DNA from: Bradyrhizobium sediminis
Lineage (GTDB): Bacteria; Pseudomonadota; Alphaproteobacteria; Rhizobiales; Xanthobacteraceae
Direction: 5' to 3'
Assembly: GCF_018736105.1 (NCBI RefSeq)
Contig: NZ_CP076135.1
Span: 2,602,001-2,666,000 of the forward strand
DNA length: 64,000 nucleotides
Every line of letters begins with the position of its first letter. Position 1 is the first letter of the stretch. The translations under genes were made by a program, and so were the position numbers. Of this stretch, positions 26,475-35,074 are shown in pieces. The notes beneath the pieces were generated by a model. It did no database searches and had not been told where the DNA came from. It saw only the letters and a list, made by a program, of their open reading frames with translations.

Positions 26475-26942
26475 TCAGGCTTTGGGCTTCGCGCCGATCC
26501 TGGCGGCAAGGCCGTTGATCGCCAATCGGTAACCGTCGATGCCGAAGCCGCACAGCGTTGCGAATGCGGCCCTGGCGGTGAAGGAGTGGTGACGAAAACT
26601 CTCGCGGGCGTAGATATTGCTGATGTGCACCTCGACGGTCGGAATCTTCACCGCCATCAGGGCGTCATGCAGCGCGATCGAGGTGTGCGAATAGCCGCCG
26701 GCATTGATGACGATGCCCGCCGCCTTTTTCGCATGCGCCTCGTGGATGAAATCGATCAGCTCGCCTTCGCGGTTGGATTGCCGGCAATCGGCCTTCATGC
26801 CGAATTGCGCAGCGGTCTGCGCGCAGAGTGCCTCGACATCGGCGAGCCTGGCATGACCGTAGGTCTCGGGCTCGCGGGTCCCCAACAGATTGAGGTTCGG
26901 GCCGTTGAGCACGTAAATCGTCTCGGCAGGTCTTTCGGCCAT
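26475..26942 (-). CDS. aroQ: Type II 3-dehydroquinate dehydratase
   Basis: A 155-residue enzyme of the shikimate pathway that converts 3-dehydroquinate to 3-dehydroshikimate. Motifs are [20 protein letters not shown] with the catalytic Tyr, [20 protein letters not shown] with the His, and [18 protein letters not shown] chose the ATG at 26942 (MAERPAETI); an upstream frame extends to 26999 but adds unconserved residues. It directly precedes accB on the strand, the usual Rhizobiales order. Confidence 0.95.
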   Translation of the reverse strand: MAERPAETIYVLNGPNLNLLGTREPETYGHARLADVEALCAQTAAQFGMKADCRQSNREGELIDFIHEAHAKKAAGIVINAGGYSHTSIALHDALMAVKIPTVEVHISNIYARESFRHHSFTARAAFATLCGFGIDGYRLAINGLAARIGAKPKA

Positions 26943-27146
26943 CCAATTCCCGGCAATGCTTGCGGTAGGTGGCGGGGTTATAGGTAACATCAGGCCCAAG
27001 GGGAAGCCTTTAGGCCGTCCTGTCCCCCTTCAAATGCCTCATCTTGTTCATAAAAAGCCGCGCAGAACCTACTGAAATCACTCGTTAACCAATGTTAGGG
27101 AATAGGGCGCGGTCGCCCATTCGCGGACCCCGGCACGGGGCCACGC

Positions 27147-27175
27147 AAAAAGGGGCGGGCATTTCTGCCCGCCCC
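27147..27175 (-). terminator. Rho-independent terminator of the DUF1236 gene
   Basis: Read on the minus strand, GGGGCGGGCA / TGCCCGCCCC with a GAAA loop is followed by TTTTTG. It starts 23 bases past the stop at 27199. Confidence 0.85.
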
Positions 27176-27198
27176 CGATCCCTGCGAAATGCGCGCTA

Positions 27199-27915
27199 TC
27201 AGGCTTCGAGGATAGCTACGATCTCGAGCGTTCGCGGGTTGATGACCACGATCTGCTCGTTGACGAGGATGAACTCATATCCGCGCCATTGCGGATAGAT
27301 CGTCACCACTCGCGCCGGCAGCGGATGGAAGGTCACGCCGCTGCGCGGCACCTTGGTGCCGACCACGATCGAGAAGTTGACCTTGGTGACCGGCGCAACG
27401 CGCTGTTCCCTGATCACGCTGGTGATCTGGGTGCGCTGCTCGGTCGAGAGCTTGGCGCCGGCGCCGGCCTGGCCCGTGGTGGTCGTGGACGGGCCGCTCG
27501 GTGCGGTCTGCGACTGGGTCGTGGTATGGGACTTGCTGTCCGCATTCATGCTGCCGCTGCGGCCTTCACGGCTCTCGGCCTTCATGTCCTTGCCGCCCTT
27601 GATGCCATCCTTGGTGCGGTCCTGTTCCGAAGCCATGCCCTTCGGCTTCTGCCCCGGCATGTTGTCCTGGGCGCGCTGGTTCTTGTTGCCTCCCGGCGCC
27701 ATCTTCTCGTTCGACTGCGCACCTTTCATGTGCTTGGACTCCCCGGCATCGCGGTTCATCGGAACTGCCGAAGGCGAGTCGCGTTCGGAAGAAGGCGCGC
27801 TTTGCTGGGTGGTGACGCCGCCCTCACGGCTCATGCCGGTTCCCTGCGCATTGGCGAAACCGGTTCCGGCGATCAGCGCTGCCGCCGCGACCGAGATCAA
27901 GAAGCGATTAGTCAT
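27199..27915 (-). CDS. DUF1236-domain exported protein
   Basis: A 238-residue protein. I chose the ATG at 27915 for its GAGGAG site and clean signal peptide (MTNRFLISVAAAALIAGTGF, ANAQ). The middle is a Ser/Thr/Lys/Gln-rich disordered stretch (KPKGMASEQDRTKDGIKGGK and similar). The C-terminus (VTFHPLPARVVTIYPQWRGY, EFILVNEQIVVINPRTLEIV) is the DUF1236 domain common in Bradyrhizobium and Rhizobium periplasmic proteins. Function is unknown. It carries its own terminator. Confidence 0.8.
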   Translation of the reverse strand: MTNRFLISVAAAALIAGTGFANAQGTGMSREGGVTTQQSAPSSERDSPSAVPMNRDAGESKHMKGAQSNEKMAPGGNKNQRAQDNMPGQKPKGMASEQDRTKDGIKGGKDMKAESREGRSGSMNADSKSHTTTQSQTAPSGPSTTTTGQAGAGAKLSTEQRTQITSVIREQRVAPVTKVNFSIVVGTKVPRSGVTFHPLPARVVTIYPQWRGYEFILVNEQIVVINPRTLEIVAILEA

Positions 27916-28050
27916 CGAATATCTCCTCACGTGTCTGTATTGCCCGCGCCGACAACGACAAATGAGGGGCGATGTTCCGCGGGATCGCCGGTTCCATCGG
28001 GTTTGTTTTGTGAACGCGCGATGAACCGCATCGCCGCGAAGACGGCGCAA

Positions 28051-28079
28051 ACAAAAGGCCGGCGCGATGGCCGGCCTTT
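28051..28079 (-). terminator. Rho-independent terminator of the DsbA-type gene
   Basis: On the minus strand, AAAGGCCGGC / GCCGGCCTTT with a CATCGC loop is followed by TGTTTG. It lies about 39 bases past the stop at 28118. Confidence 0.75.
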
Positions 28080-28117
28080 CAATTCATCGATGCAGCATCG
28101 GATCGTTGCAGACGCCC

Positions 28118-28885
28118 TCAGCAGGTCGCCTTGCCGCAACGCGCGATGCCGATCTTCTCCTTCAGGTTTTCGACGCCGACCGCGCCGATCACCACCTGCT
28201 TGCCGATCACGTAGCTCGGCGTGCCGTTCATGCCCATCGCCTCGGCGAGCTTGAAATTCTGCTCGAGCGTGGCGCGTACTTCCGGACTTGCGAGATCCTT
28301 TTCGAGCCTGGCCATGTCGACGCCCACCTCCTTGGCGGCCGCCATCGCCCGCGCTTTGTCAACCTGGCCCCTGCCGTTCAGCAGCTTCTGGTGAAAATCG
28401 AGATACTTCTTGCCGCTGGCATCCTGCATGTGCACGGCGACCGCGACCTGGGCGGCTTCGACGGAAGAGGGGCCGAGCACCGGGAATTCCTTCAGCACCA
28501 CCTTCAGCTTGGGATCGGATTTTATCAGCTCCATCATGTCGGTCATGGCGCGTTTGCAGTACGGGCAATTGTAGTCGAAGAATTCGACCATGGTGACGTC
28601 GCCGGCCTTGTTGCCGACGGTGACGTCGCGCGGCGAATTGAAAATCGCCTCCGCGTTCTTGGTAACGCCCGCCTGGTGCTTCTCGGCCTCGGCCGCGCTC
28701 TGGCGCTTGCTGAGCTCCGTCATCGCCTCTTCCAGCACTTCGGGATGGGTGAGCAGATAGTTGCGGACGATGACTTCTATGTCCCCGCGCTGGGTGTCGG
28801 AAAAGCTCTGCGCGGTGGCTGCCGGCGGCGCCCCGCAGAGCGCGAGCGCGAACAGGGTGGCGGCGAGCAGGCGGAACGAAGGCAT
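28118..28885 (-). CDS. DsbA-family thiol:disulfide oxidoreductase
   Basis: A 255-residue periplasmic protein with a signal peptide (MPSFRLLAATLFALALCGAP, cleaved near ATAQS). A helical N-terminal region (ILHPEVL-like LLTHPEVLEEAM) is followed by a thioredoxin fold with active site CPYC (residues 107-110) and the cis-Pro loop GTPSYVIG. This is the ScsC/DsbG-like branch with an N-terminal helical domain, which oxidises or isomerises protein disulfides. An AGAGGA lies before the ATG at 28885. It is co-directional with the M48 protease gene. Confidence 0.88.
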   Translation of the reverse strand: MPSFRLLAATLFALALCGAPPAATAQSFSDTQRGDIEVIVRNYLLTHPEVLEEAMTELSKRQSAAEAEKHQAGVTKNAEAIFNSPRDVTVGNKAGDVTMVEFFDYNCPYCKRAMTDMMELIKSDPKLKVVLKEFPVLGPSSVEAAQVAVAVHMQDASGKKYLDFHQKLLNGRGQVDKARAMAAAKEVGVDMARLEKDLASPEVRATLEQNFKLAEAMGMNGTPSYVIGKQVVIGAVGVENLKEKIGIARCGKATC

Positions 28886-28966
28886 TGGCAAATCCTCTTG
28901 GATCAATTGATTGGGTTGCAGCGGAAGCCGGCGTTGCGAAACCTCTTACGCCGGCTCCGTCTGTTT

Positions 28967-30370
28967 CTAGTTGCTCTTCTGGCCGGGCATCGGCTTGGCG
29001 GAGACGATATCGTCGGCCTTGACCCAGCCCGGCGTGCCGATCGCGAACCGGGTCTTGGCCCGCGATGCCAGATCGCGCGCGGTCTTGTTGTCGCCGCGCA
29101 AGAAGGCCGCCTGGGCGGAAGCAAGGTCGGCCTGCGCGTAATCTCCTTTTCGGCCATAGGCCATCGCGAGCTGGGTATAGCCGAGCGGCGCCTCGGTTTC
29201 TCGTGCCACCGCCGCGCGCAGAATCGCAATCGCTTCGTCGGTGTGGGCATTACTATTAGTCGCCACGAGCGCCTGCCCAAGTAACATCTCGATGAGCGGC
29301 GCGTTATTCGATAGTTGAACCGCCTTGCGCAGGGGCGCGATGGCCTCCGCCGGCTTGCCGCCTTCCAGCAGCGCCTGGCCGCGCAATTCATAGAAATAGG
29401 GGTTATTGGGCTGCACCTGGATCAGGGCGTCGATCTGGGCGATCGCGCTGCGCAGATCGCCGTGCCGGTAGGTCGCGATGGCGCGGGCATAGCGCGCGGG
29501 CAGGCTGTCGTTCGACAGCGGATAGCGCCGGTGGACGGTGTCCGCCCGTTCCATGAAGGCCGAGATCTTGGCGCGCGCCATGTCGTGGCGCAGTTGCAGC
29601 GCCGGATCGTCCTTCTTGTCCCAATAGGGACTGGTTCGCGCCATTTCCTGCAGCGCCGCGACGCGCTCGGCGGGCATCGGGTGCGACATGGCGTAGGGAT
29701 CGGACCCGCGCGCGGCGAACAGGCTCTCATTGGTGAACCGCTTGAAGGTCTCGTACATGCCCCGGGCGGACTGGCCGGTGGCGGTGAGGAATTTCACCCC
29801 GGCGCGGTCGGCGTTTTCCTCCTGCTGGCGCACATAGGAGAGCAGGGAGCGGCGGACCACTTCCTGCGGCGCGGACATCGCCGCGGCGCCGGCATTGGCG
29901 AGCCCGCTATTGGCATTGCCGCCGCGTGCCCCGGCGACCAGCGCGCCGGCGCCGAGCAGCATGGCGATGATCATCTGGGTCTGCGCCGCCGCCAGCTGTT
30001 CGCGCAGCTTGGAGAGATGGCCGCCGGCGAGGTGGCCGGTTTCGTGCGCCAGCACCCCGATGATCTGGTTCGGGGTATCGGACTGCATCATGGCGCCGTA
30101 GTTCACGAAGATCCGCCGGCCGTCGGCGACGAAGGCGTTGAAAACGCTCTCGTTGATGATGACCATCTGGATGTTCTGCTTTTCCAGCCCCGCCGCGCGC
30201 AGGATCGGGCGAGTATATTCGCGCAGCAACTGCTCGGCCTCGGTGTCGCGGATGATCGGCGGACCCCGGCCTTGCGCCAGCGCAGGCACCGGCGCAAGGG
30301 CGAGCGCGACCGCCGTCGTGGCGGCGGTCAGTCTCGACATCTTCCGGCGCAGGGCGAGGCGAAGCAACAT
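28967..30370 (-). CDS. M48-family metalloprotease with C-terminal TPRs, BepA-like
   Basis: A 467-residue protein with an exported N-terminus ending VPALAQG (residues 28-34) and the zinc-binding HETGH at 109-113, with a downstream ENADRAG supplying the third ligand. A C-terminal set of tetratricopeptide repeats spans about 310-460 (YFYELRGQALLEGGKPAEAI...). This layout matches BepA/YfgC, a periplasmic outer-membrane-protein quality-control protease. I chose the ATG at 30370; an upstream in-frame start adds 17 residues. An ATG at 30340 is also possible. It is followed by the DsbA gene, so the two may share envelope-stress duty. Confidence 0.88.
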   Translation of the reverse strand: MLLRLALRRKMSRLTAATTAVALALAPVPALAQGRGPPIIRDTEAEQLLREYTRPILRAAGLEKQNIQMVIINESVFNAFVADGRRIFVNYGAMMQSDTPNQIIGVLAHETGHLAGGHLSKLREQLAAAQTQMIIAMLLGAGALVAGARGGNANSGLANAGAAAMSAPQEVVRRSLLSYVRQQEENADRAGVKFLTATGQSARGMYETFKRFTNESLFAARGSDPYAMSHPMPAERVAALQEMARTSPYWDKKDDPALQLRHDMARAKISAFMERADTVHRRYPLSNDSLPARYARAIATYRHGDLRSAIAQIDALIQVQPNNPYFYELRGQALLEGGKPAEAIAPLRKAVQLSNNAPLIEMLLGQALVATNSNAHTDEAIAILRAAVARETEAPLGYTQLAMAYGRKGDYAQADLASAQAAFLRGDNKTARDLASRAKTRFAIGTPGWVKADDIVSAKPMPGQKSN

Positions 30371-30486
30371 GGCGGTCTTCAGGGATTGGCGGCGGCCTGG
30401 ATACGATATATGCCCTAACAAGCCGCCGAATGCGGCTTGTCTGGGGCACCAGGGCCCCGTTTTCCGAGCTCAAATAGCAGATATCG

Positions 30487-31674
30487 ATGCTTGAAGCGAC
30501 ACCGAGAGACCGCGCCAAAAGCCTGCTGACGGCGTCCGGACGAAGCAATGTTCCGCCGTTCATGGTGATGGACGTGATGGCGGCGGCGGCGCGCATCGAG
30601 GCGGCCGGCGGCCATGTCATTCACATGGAAGTGGGGCAGCCGGCGGCGTCGGCGCCGAGGCCCGCGATTCTGGCCGCCCACGCCGCCCTCGACGTCGGGC
30701 GGATCGACTACACCTCCGCGCTCGGCCTTCCCTCGCTGCGCGAACGGATCGCGCGGCATTACCGCGAGACCTACGGCTGCGCGGTGGACGCCGAGCGGGT
30801 CGTGATATCCACGGGGTCGTCGGGCGGGTTCATCCTGGCCTTTCTCGCTTTGTTCGAGCCCGGCGACCGCGTCGCGGTCACGGTTCCCGGCTATCCGCCG
30901 TACCGCCACATCCTCACCGCGCTCGGCTGCGAGCCGGTCTTGATCGAGACATCGAGCGAAACCCGTCACGCGCTGACCGGCGAGGCGCTGCTCGCCGCCC
31001 ATCGCAAGACGCCGCTGAAGGGCGTCCTGGTCGGAAGCCCCGCCAATCCCACGGGAACGATGATGTCGCGCGAGGCGCTCACCGGCCTGATGGCGGCGGC
31101 GGAAAGCGCGGGCATCCGTTTCATCTCCGACGAAATCTATCACGGCCTCGACTATGCCTTTCCGGCGGTGACGGCGGCGGAGCTGTCGCCGGATGCGCTG
31201 GTGATCAATTCGTTCTCGAAATACTTCTGCATGACCGGGTGGCGGGTCGGCTGGATGGTGGTGCCGGAGCCGCTGGTGCGGCCGATCGAGCGGCTGCAGC
31301 AGAACCTGGCGATCTCGGTGCCGACGCTGTCGCAGATTGCCGCCGAGGCGGCCTTCGAGGGGCGCGCCGAGATGGAAGAGATCAAGCACGGTTATCAGGA
31401 GAACCGCCGCATCCTGATCGAAGGCCTGCCCAAGGCCGGCCTCGATAAATTCCTCCCCGCCGACGGCGCGTTTTACCTCTATGCCGACGTTTCCAAATTC
31501 ACCTCCGACAGCTTCAAATTTGCCGGCGAAATGCTGGAAAAGGCCCGCGTCGCGGCGACCCCCGGGGTCGACTTCGACCCGATCCACGGCCGCCAGTTCA
31601 TCCGCTTTTCCTACGCGCGTTCGGCCGACGAGATGCGCGAGGCCGTCGCGCGCATCTCGCAATGGCTGCGGTAG
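30487..31674 (+). CDS. PLP-dependent class I/II aminotransferase
   Basis: A 395-residue fold-type I aminotransferase. Motifs are VGQPAASAPRPAI, IDYTSALGLPSLRERIA, ISTGSSGGFILAFL, PGYPPYRHILTALG, GSPANPTGT, ISDEIYHGLDY and INSFSKYFCMTGWRVGW with the PLP Lys245. It resembles aspartate/alanine-type aminotransferases; the amino donor cannot be assigned. It is divergent from the M48 protease gene, with 116 bases between starts. Confidence 0.9.
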   Translation: MLEATPRDRAKSLLTASGRSNVPPFMVMDVMAAAARIEAAGGHVIHMEVGQPAASAPRPAILAAHAALDVGRIDYTSALGLPSLRERIARHYRETYGCAVDAERVVISTGSSGGFILAFLALFEPGDRVAVTVPGYPPYRHILTALGCEPVLIETSSETRHALTGEALLAAHRKTPLKGVLVGSPANPTGTMMSREALTGLMAAAESAGIRFISDEIYHGLDYAFPAVTAAELSPDALVINSFSKYFCMTGWRVGWMVVPEPLVRPIERLQQNLAISVPTLSQIAAEAAFEGRAEMEEIKHGYQENRRILIEGLPKAGLDKFLPADGAFYLYADVSKFTSDSFKFAGEMLEKARVAATPGVDFDPIHGRQFIRFSYARSADEMREAVARISQWLR

Positions 31675-31729
31675 GGCCGGGCCGGGACAGTGGGCGGCGG
31701 GCGTTTGCGGCCCGCCGGCCACGATGCGT

Positions 31730-33391
31730 TCAACTCTGGCGCGTGACGGCCGATCCGCTCTGGATCGCGACGCCCGATCCGGTCGAGATATCGACGCCCT
31801 TGGTATCGCGCAGGAACAACAGCCCGACCACGAGAGTCATCACCGCCACGCCGATCGGATACCAGAGCCCGGCATAGATATCGCCGGTCGTTGCCACCAC
31901 CGCGGTCGCCAGCAGCGGCAGCATGCCGCCGAACCAGCCATTGCCGATGTGATAGGGCAGCGACATCGATGTGTATCGGATATTGGTCGGGAACATCTCG
32001 ACCAGAAACGCCGCGATCGGTCCGTACACCATCGTGACGTAGATCACCATGATGACGAGCAGCAGCTCAACCATGAAGTAGTTGATCTTCGCCGGGTCGG
32101 CCGACTTCGGATAACCCTTTGACGCCAGCGCCGCCGTCCACTTGGCGCTATCCCAGCCCTGCACCTTGGCGCCGCCAACGTCCAGGTCGACCGTCTTTGA
32201 ATCGGGCGCACTGACGATCTTGAACGACAGTCCCGATTTGGTCAGGAAGTCCTGAGCGCGGTCGCATTGCGTAAAGTTCGACCACGGACCCACAAAGATG
32301 TGGAAGTTGCAGGTCTTTTGATCGGCCGTGACCGTGATCGGATTCTTCGCTTGGAACGCCTCAAGGTCCGGATTGGCGTAGTGCGTCAGACCGGCAAACA
32401 GCGGGAAGTAGGTGATGGCCGCGATCGCACAGCCCGCCAGGATGATCTTGAGCCGCCCGATGCGATCCGACAGCCAGCCGAACACGATGAAGAACGGCGT
32501 ACCGATCACGAGCGAAAGCGCAATCAGGGCGTAGGTCGTGATGAAGTCGACCTTGAGCGTGATGAGCAGGAAGAACAAGGCATAGAACTGACCCGTGTAC
32601 CAGACCACGCCTTGACCGGCGGTGGCGCCGATGAGCGCCAGCAGCACGTACTTGTTGTTCGGATAGCGGAAGAAGCTATCGGTCAGCGGCGCCTTGGAGC
32701 CTTTGCCCTCATCGCGCATCTTCAGGAAGACCGGGGTCTCGGACAGCCGGAGCCGGATATAGACCGAGAACACCAGCAGGATGAGAGAGACCAGGAACGG
32801 GATGCGCCAACCCCAGTCGGCAAACATCTTGGCGTCCATGTAGATGCGGCACAATCCGATCACGACCAGCGCCAGGAAGAAGCCCAGCGTCGCCGTGGTC
32901 TGAATCCAGCTCGTGGTGTAGCCGCGCTCGTGCGGCCGGGAATGTTCGGCCACATAGGTTGCCGCCCCGCCGTACTCGCCGCCGAGCGCCAAGCCCTGGC
33001 ACAGGCGCAACGAGACGAGCATGATCGGCGCCAGCCAACCCACGGAGGCGAATGTCGGCAGCACGCCGACCAGGAAGGTGGCGCTGCCCATCACCACGAT
33101 GGTGACCAGGAAGGTGTATTTGCGGCCGACCAGATCGCCGATGCGCCCGAAGATGATGGCGCCGAACGGACGCACGAGAAAGCCTGCCGCGTATGTCGCG
33201 AAGGCGGAAAGAAGAGCGGCGGTGTCGTTGCCTGGCGGAAAGAATAGCGAGGCGAAGAACGGCGCCAATGTGGCGTACAGGTAGAAGTCGTACCACTCGA
33301 ATGTGGTGCCGAGCGACGAGGCGAAGATGACGAACTTCTCCTCGCCTGTCATGCCCCGGCCACGCTCCGAGGTTTGCACTAACGTTGCCAT
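31730..33391 (-). CDS. MHS-family MFS transporter with a long extracytoplasmic loop
   Basis: A 553-residue carrier with about 12 hydrophobic segments and the metabolite:H+ symporter (MHS) hallmark FGRIGDLVGRKYTFL. MHS carriers import organic acids or zwitterions such as shikimate, alpha-ketoglutarate or proline betaine. Between the helix near FPLFAGLTHYANP and the next helix a loop of roughly 110 residues holds two Cys (TCNFHIFVGPWSNFTQCDRA) and a hydrophilic segment. Usual MHS loops there are much shorter, so the domain may bind ligand. An excellent GGAGG lies before the ATG. Confidence 0.85.
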   Translation of the reverse strand: MATLVQTSERGRGMTGEEKFVIFASSLGTTFEWYDFYLYATLAPFFASLFFPPGNDTAALLSAFATYAAGFLVRPFGAIIFGRIGDLVGRKYTFLVTIVVMGSATFLVGVLPTFASVGWLAPIMLVSLRLCQGLALGGEYGGAATYVAEHSRPHERGYTTSWIQTTATLGFFLALVVIGLCRIYMDAKMFADWGWRIPFLVSLILLVFSVYIRLRLSETPVFLKMRDEGKGSKAPLTDSFFRYPNNKYVLLALIGATAGQGVVWYTGQFYALFFLLITLKVDFITTYALIALSLVIGTPFFIVFGWLSDRIGRLKIILAGCAIAAITYFPLFAGLTHYANPDLEAFQAKNPITVTADQKTCNFHIFVGPWSNFTQCDRAQDFLTKSGLSFKIVSAPDSKTVDLDVGGAKVQGWDSAKWTAALASKGYPKSADPAKINYFMVELLLVIMVIYVTMVYGPIAAFLVEMFPTNIRYTSMSLPYHIGNGWFGGMLPLLATAVVATTGDIYAGLWYPIGVAVMTLVVGLLFLRDTKGVDISTGSGVAIQSGSAVTRQS

Positions 33392-33850
33392 GCGTGTCCT
33401 CCCTCTTGTCCGGTTTTCTTTTGACCGGGCGCAGTCGTCTGCGTGTCCGCCTCGAACTGCCCCGGAATTTTACGGATACGCCGCACGCGCGGCTGGCGTC
33501 TGTGCGCCTCAAGTCTTACGCCGAAGGGCGAAATCGTGGCGCGCAAGCCATTGAAATAACAATTAAAAATGGAGCAGCCGGGGCCCGTGGCGATGGTCCG
33601 AAAAAGTGGCTGGATCACAGCCCAAATGTGACTCGCTCGAGTCCGTCGATCAGTCGACTGGCCGCCTGCAGCACGGCTAGCCGCTGGACGACTTTCGATT
33701 TGCGACGGGTATCGTCGATCTAGCGTTGGCGGCCCGGTTGCTTGCGCCCGTTCGCGCCAAGACCGCCGCCATGCCTGCGACGGTCTCGATCTACAGAAGC
33801 GCGTCGTCAGCTTCAAGTGCCGCTTGCGCGCGCCGGCTTCAGCCGCTCCG
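33392..33850. other. Intergenic stretch of about 460 bases without a supported gene
   Basis: A few ORFs of up to 145 codons appear in this segment. They have no signal peptide, no domain and no ribosome-binding site I can support, and they overlap as shadows. I see no repeat or strong hairpin. It may hold regulatory DNA for the MHS gene and a degenerate gene. Confidence 0.3.
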
Positions 33851-33931
33851 CTACGGCCGATCTCCCAGGATCGGGATGCACATGATCGCGAACGCCAGCG
33901 CCAGCACCGGCATGATATCGAGAGGGTTCAC
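33851..33931 (-). CDS. Candidate 26-residue membrane micro-ORF overlapping the upstream gene
   Basis: A GTG-started ORF reads VNPLDIMPVLALAFAIMC and continues to IPILGDRP. Residues about 7-22 are uninterrupted hydrophobic, so it would be a single-pass membrane peptide. Its GTG overlaps the TGA of the 102-residue ORF (shared GTGA), the classic coupling pattern. It is too short to exclude chance. It does not match KdpF as I know it, though it lies downstream of a Kdp-type regulator pair. Confidence 0.4.
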   Translation of the reverse strand: MNPLDIMPVLALAFAIMCIPILGDRP

Positions 33932-34236
33932 CACGGGCCGTTGCCCGAATCAGGGGACGGCTGCATTGCGCGATTGCGTTCGTTGTGAACCAGCAAATCC
34001 GCTGCCTTGATTAATTTCTCGCGAGTCTGCCAGCTTCCCCGGCTCCACCATTTCGTGAGCAGGACGCGGGCCGTTTGGAGCGAGCGCATGGAAGGTCCGT
34101 GCACTTCGCTCAACAGCGCCATTTCGGCGAAGAGCTGATCCCGCCTGGCTTCAATCGACGCAAACCTGCGGTGCCCTTTCAGCGGCGGCGACGTTGGGGG
34201 CGGTGGCTTGCGGATCAGACGCCGTCGAACTGGCAC
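33928..34236 (-). CDS. Small hypothetical protein (102 aa)
   Basis: This starts at GTG 34236 (MPVRRRLIRK) with a GGAG nine bases upstream. It is a charged helical protein (ARRDQLFAEMALLSEVHGPS, MRSLQTARVLLTKWWSRGSW, LIKAADLLVHNERN) with no membrane segment. The pattern of a short RXXL helix with LTKWW resembles small Bradyrhizobium hypothetical proteins, but I cannot name it. Its 3' end overlaps the micro-ORF and its upstream region carries the CGGTAAC direct repeats, so it may be regulated. Confidence 0.55.
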   Translation of the reverse strand: MPVRRRLIRKPPPPTSPPLKGHRRFASIEARRDQLFAEMALLSEVHGPSMRSLQTARVLLTKWWSRGSWQTREKLIKAADLLVHNERNRAMQPSPDSGNGPW

Positions 34237-34303
34237 GCTCTAAAGCTCCATTGCCGGGGCGCAAGAAATTCGTGCGCAAATCAGGCAAGTTGAGCCTAGA
34301 AGC

Positions 34304-34368
34304 GGAGCCGGTAACGGGACCGGTAACTAAGAAGGAATTGTCGGTAACATTTCGGTAACAGCGGCTCC
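34304..34368. promoter_or_regulatory. Four direct CGGTAAC repeats bracketed by a GGAGCCG/CGGCTCC inverted repeat
   Basis: CGGTAAC occurs at 34309, 34321, 34342 and 34353, with start-to-start spacing of 12, 21 and 11 bases, close to whole helical turns. GGAGCCG (34304-34310) and CGGCTCC (34362-34368) flank the set. A fifth copy lies in the 3' end of the response-regulator gene at 34398. Regular direct repeats suggest an operator array for a response regulator, with the neighbouring KdpE-like protein as the first candidate. Function is inferred only from pattern. Confidence 0.5.
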
Positions 34369-34369
34369 G

Positions 34370-35074
34370 TCAGTCGGAACAGCCGCCGCTTGTCAGCCGG
34401 TAACCGACGCCGAGTTCGCTTACCAGGATGCGCGGCTGCTTGGGGTTCTGCTCGATCTTGCCCCGCAACCGGCGCACCAGAATCCGCAAGTAATGCGCAT
34501 TGTGCAGGTTGTGCACACCCCATACCTCCTTCAACAGGATATTATGGGTCACCACGTTACCGGCGTGTTGCGCCAGCACCTGGAGCAGGCGGTATTCCTT
34601 GGGCGAGAGCACAACGCGCACGCCATCGAGAAACACGGCTCGGTTCGCAAGATCGATGGATAGTGGTCCGAGCTTGACGACCACCTCGCCTTTGGCGCCG
34701 CGCGTTTGCCGGCGGATCGCCGTCCGCGCCCGCGCCACCAGCTCAACCATGCTGAATGGCTTCACCACATAGTCGTCGGCGCCGCACTCCAGCAACTTCA
34801 CCTTGTCTTCGTCGCTCGCGCGCACCGAAAGCACGATGATCGGAACACTCGACCACGCCCGTATCCGTTCCACGATGCTGGCGCCGTCCATGTCGGGTAA
34901 ATTCAGATCGACCACGATGAGATCGGGCTGGCGCAACGTGGCAGAACGCAACCCGGCCTGGCCGGTCTGTTCCTCGAGCACGCTGAAGTGCTCGAGATCG
35001 AAACCGGCGCGCAGAAAGCGCCGGATTTGCGGGTCGTCGTCGATGATGAGAACGACAGGAGGTGCGTCACTCAT
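34370..35074 (-). CDS. KdpE-like OmpR-family response regulator
   Basis: A 234-residue two-domain regulator. The receiver domain has the acidic pocket IDDDPQI, phospho-acceptor Asp56 in VVDLNLPDMDG, and conserved Lys in YVVKPFS. A winged-helix DNA-binding domain follows (LTPKEYRLLQVLAQHAGNVV-like LSPKEYRLLQVLAQ, HYLRILVRRLRGKIE). It is closest in look to KdpE. It overlaps the sensor kinase by eight bases (35067-35074). No kdpFABC structural genes are in the window, so this is an orphan system. Confidence 0.9.
   Translation of the reverse strand: MSDAPPVVLIIDDDPQIRRFLRAGFDLEHFSVLEEQTGQAGLRSATLRQPDLIVVDLNLPDMDGASIVERIRAWSSVPIIVLSVRASDEDKVKLLECGADDYVVKPFSMVELVARARTAIRRQTRGAKGEVVVKLGPLSIDLANRAVFLDGVRVVLSPKEYRLLQVLAQHAGNVVTHNILLKEVWGVHNLHNAHYLRILVRRLRGKIEQNPKQPRILVSELGVGYRLTSGGCSD

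Noticed and set aside
33379..33816. A 145-codon minus-strand ORF upstream of the MHS gene
   Set aside because: It is Arg/Thr-rich, lacks a ribosome-binding site and domain, and overlaps the MHS promoter region; treated as intergenic.
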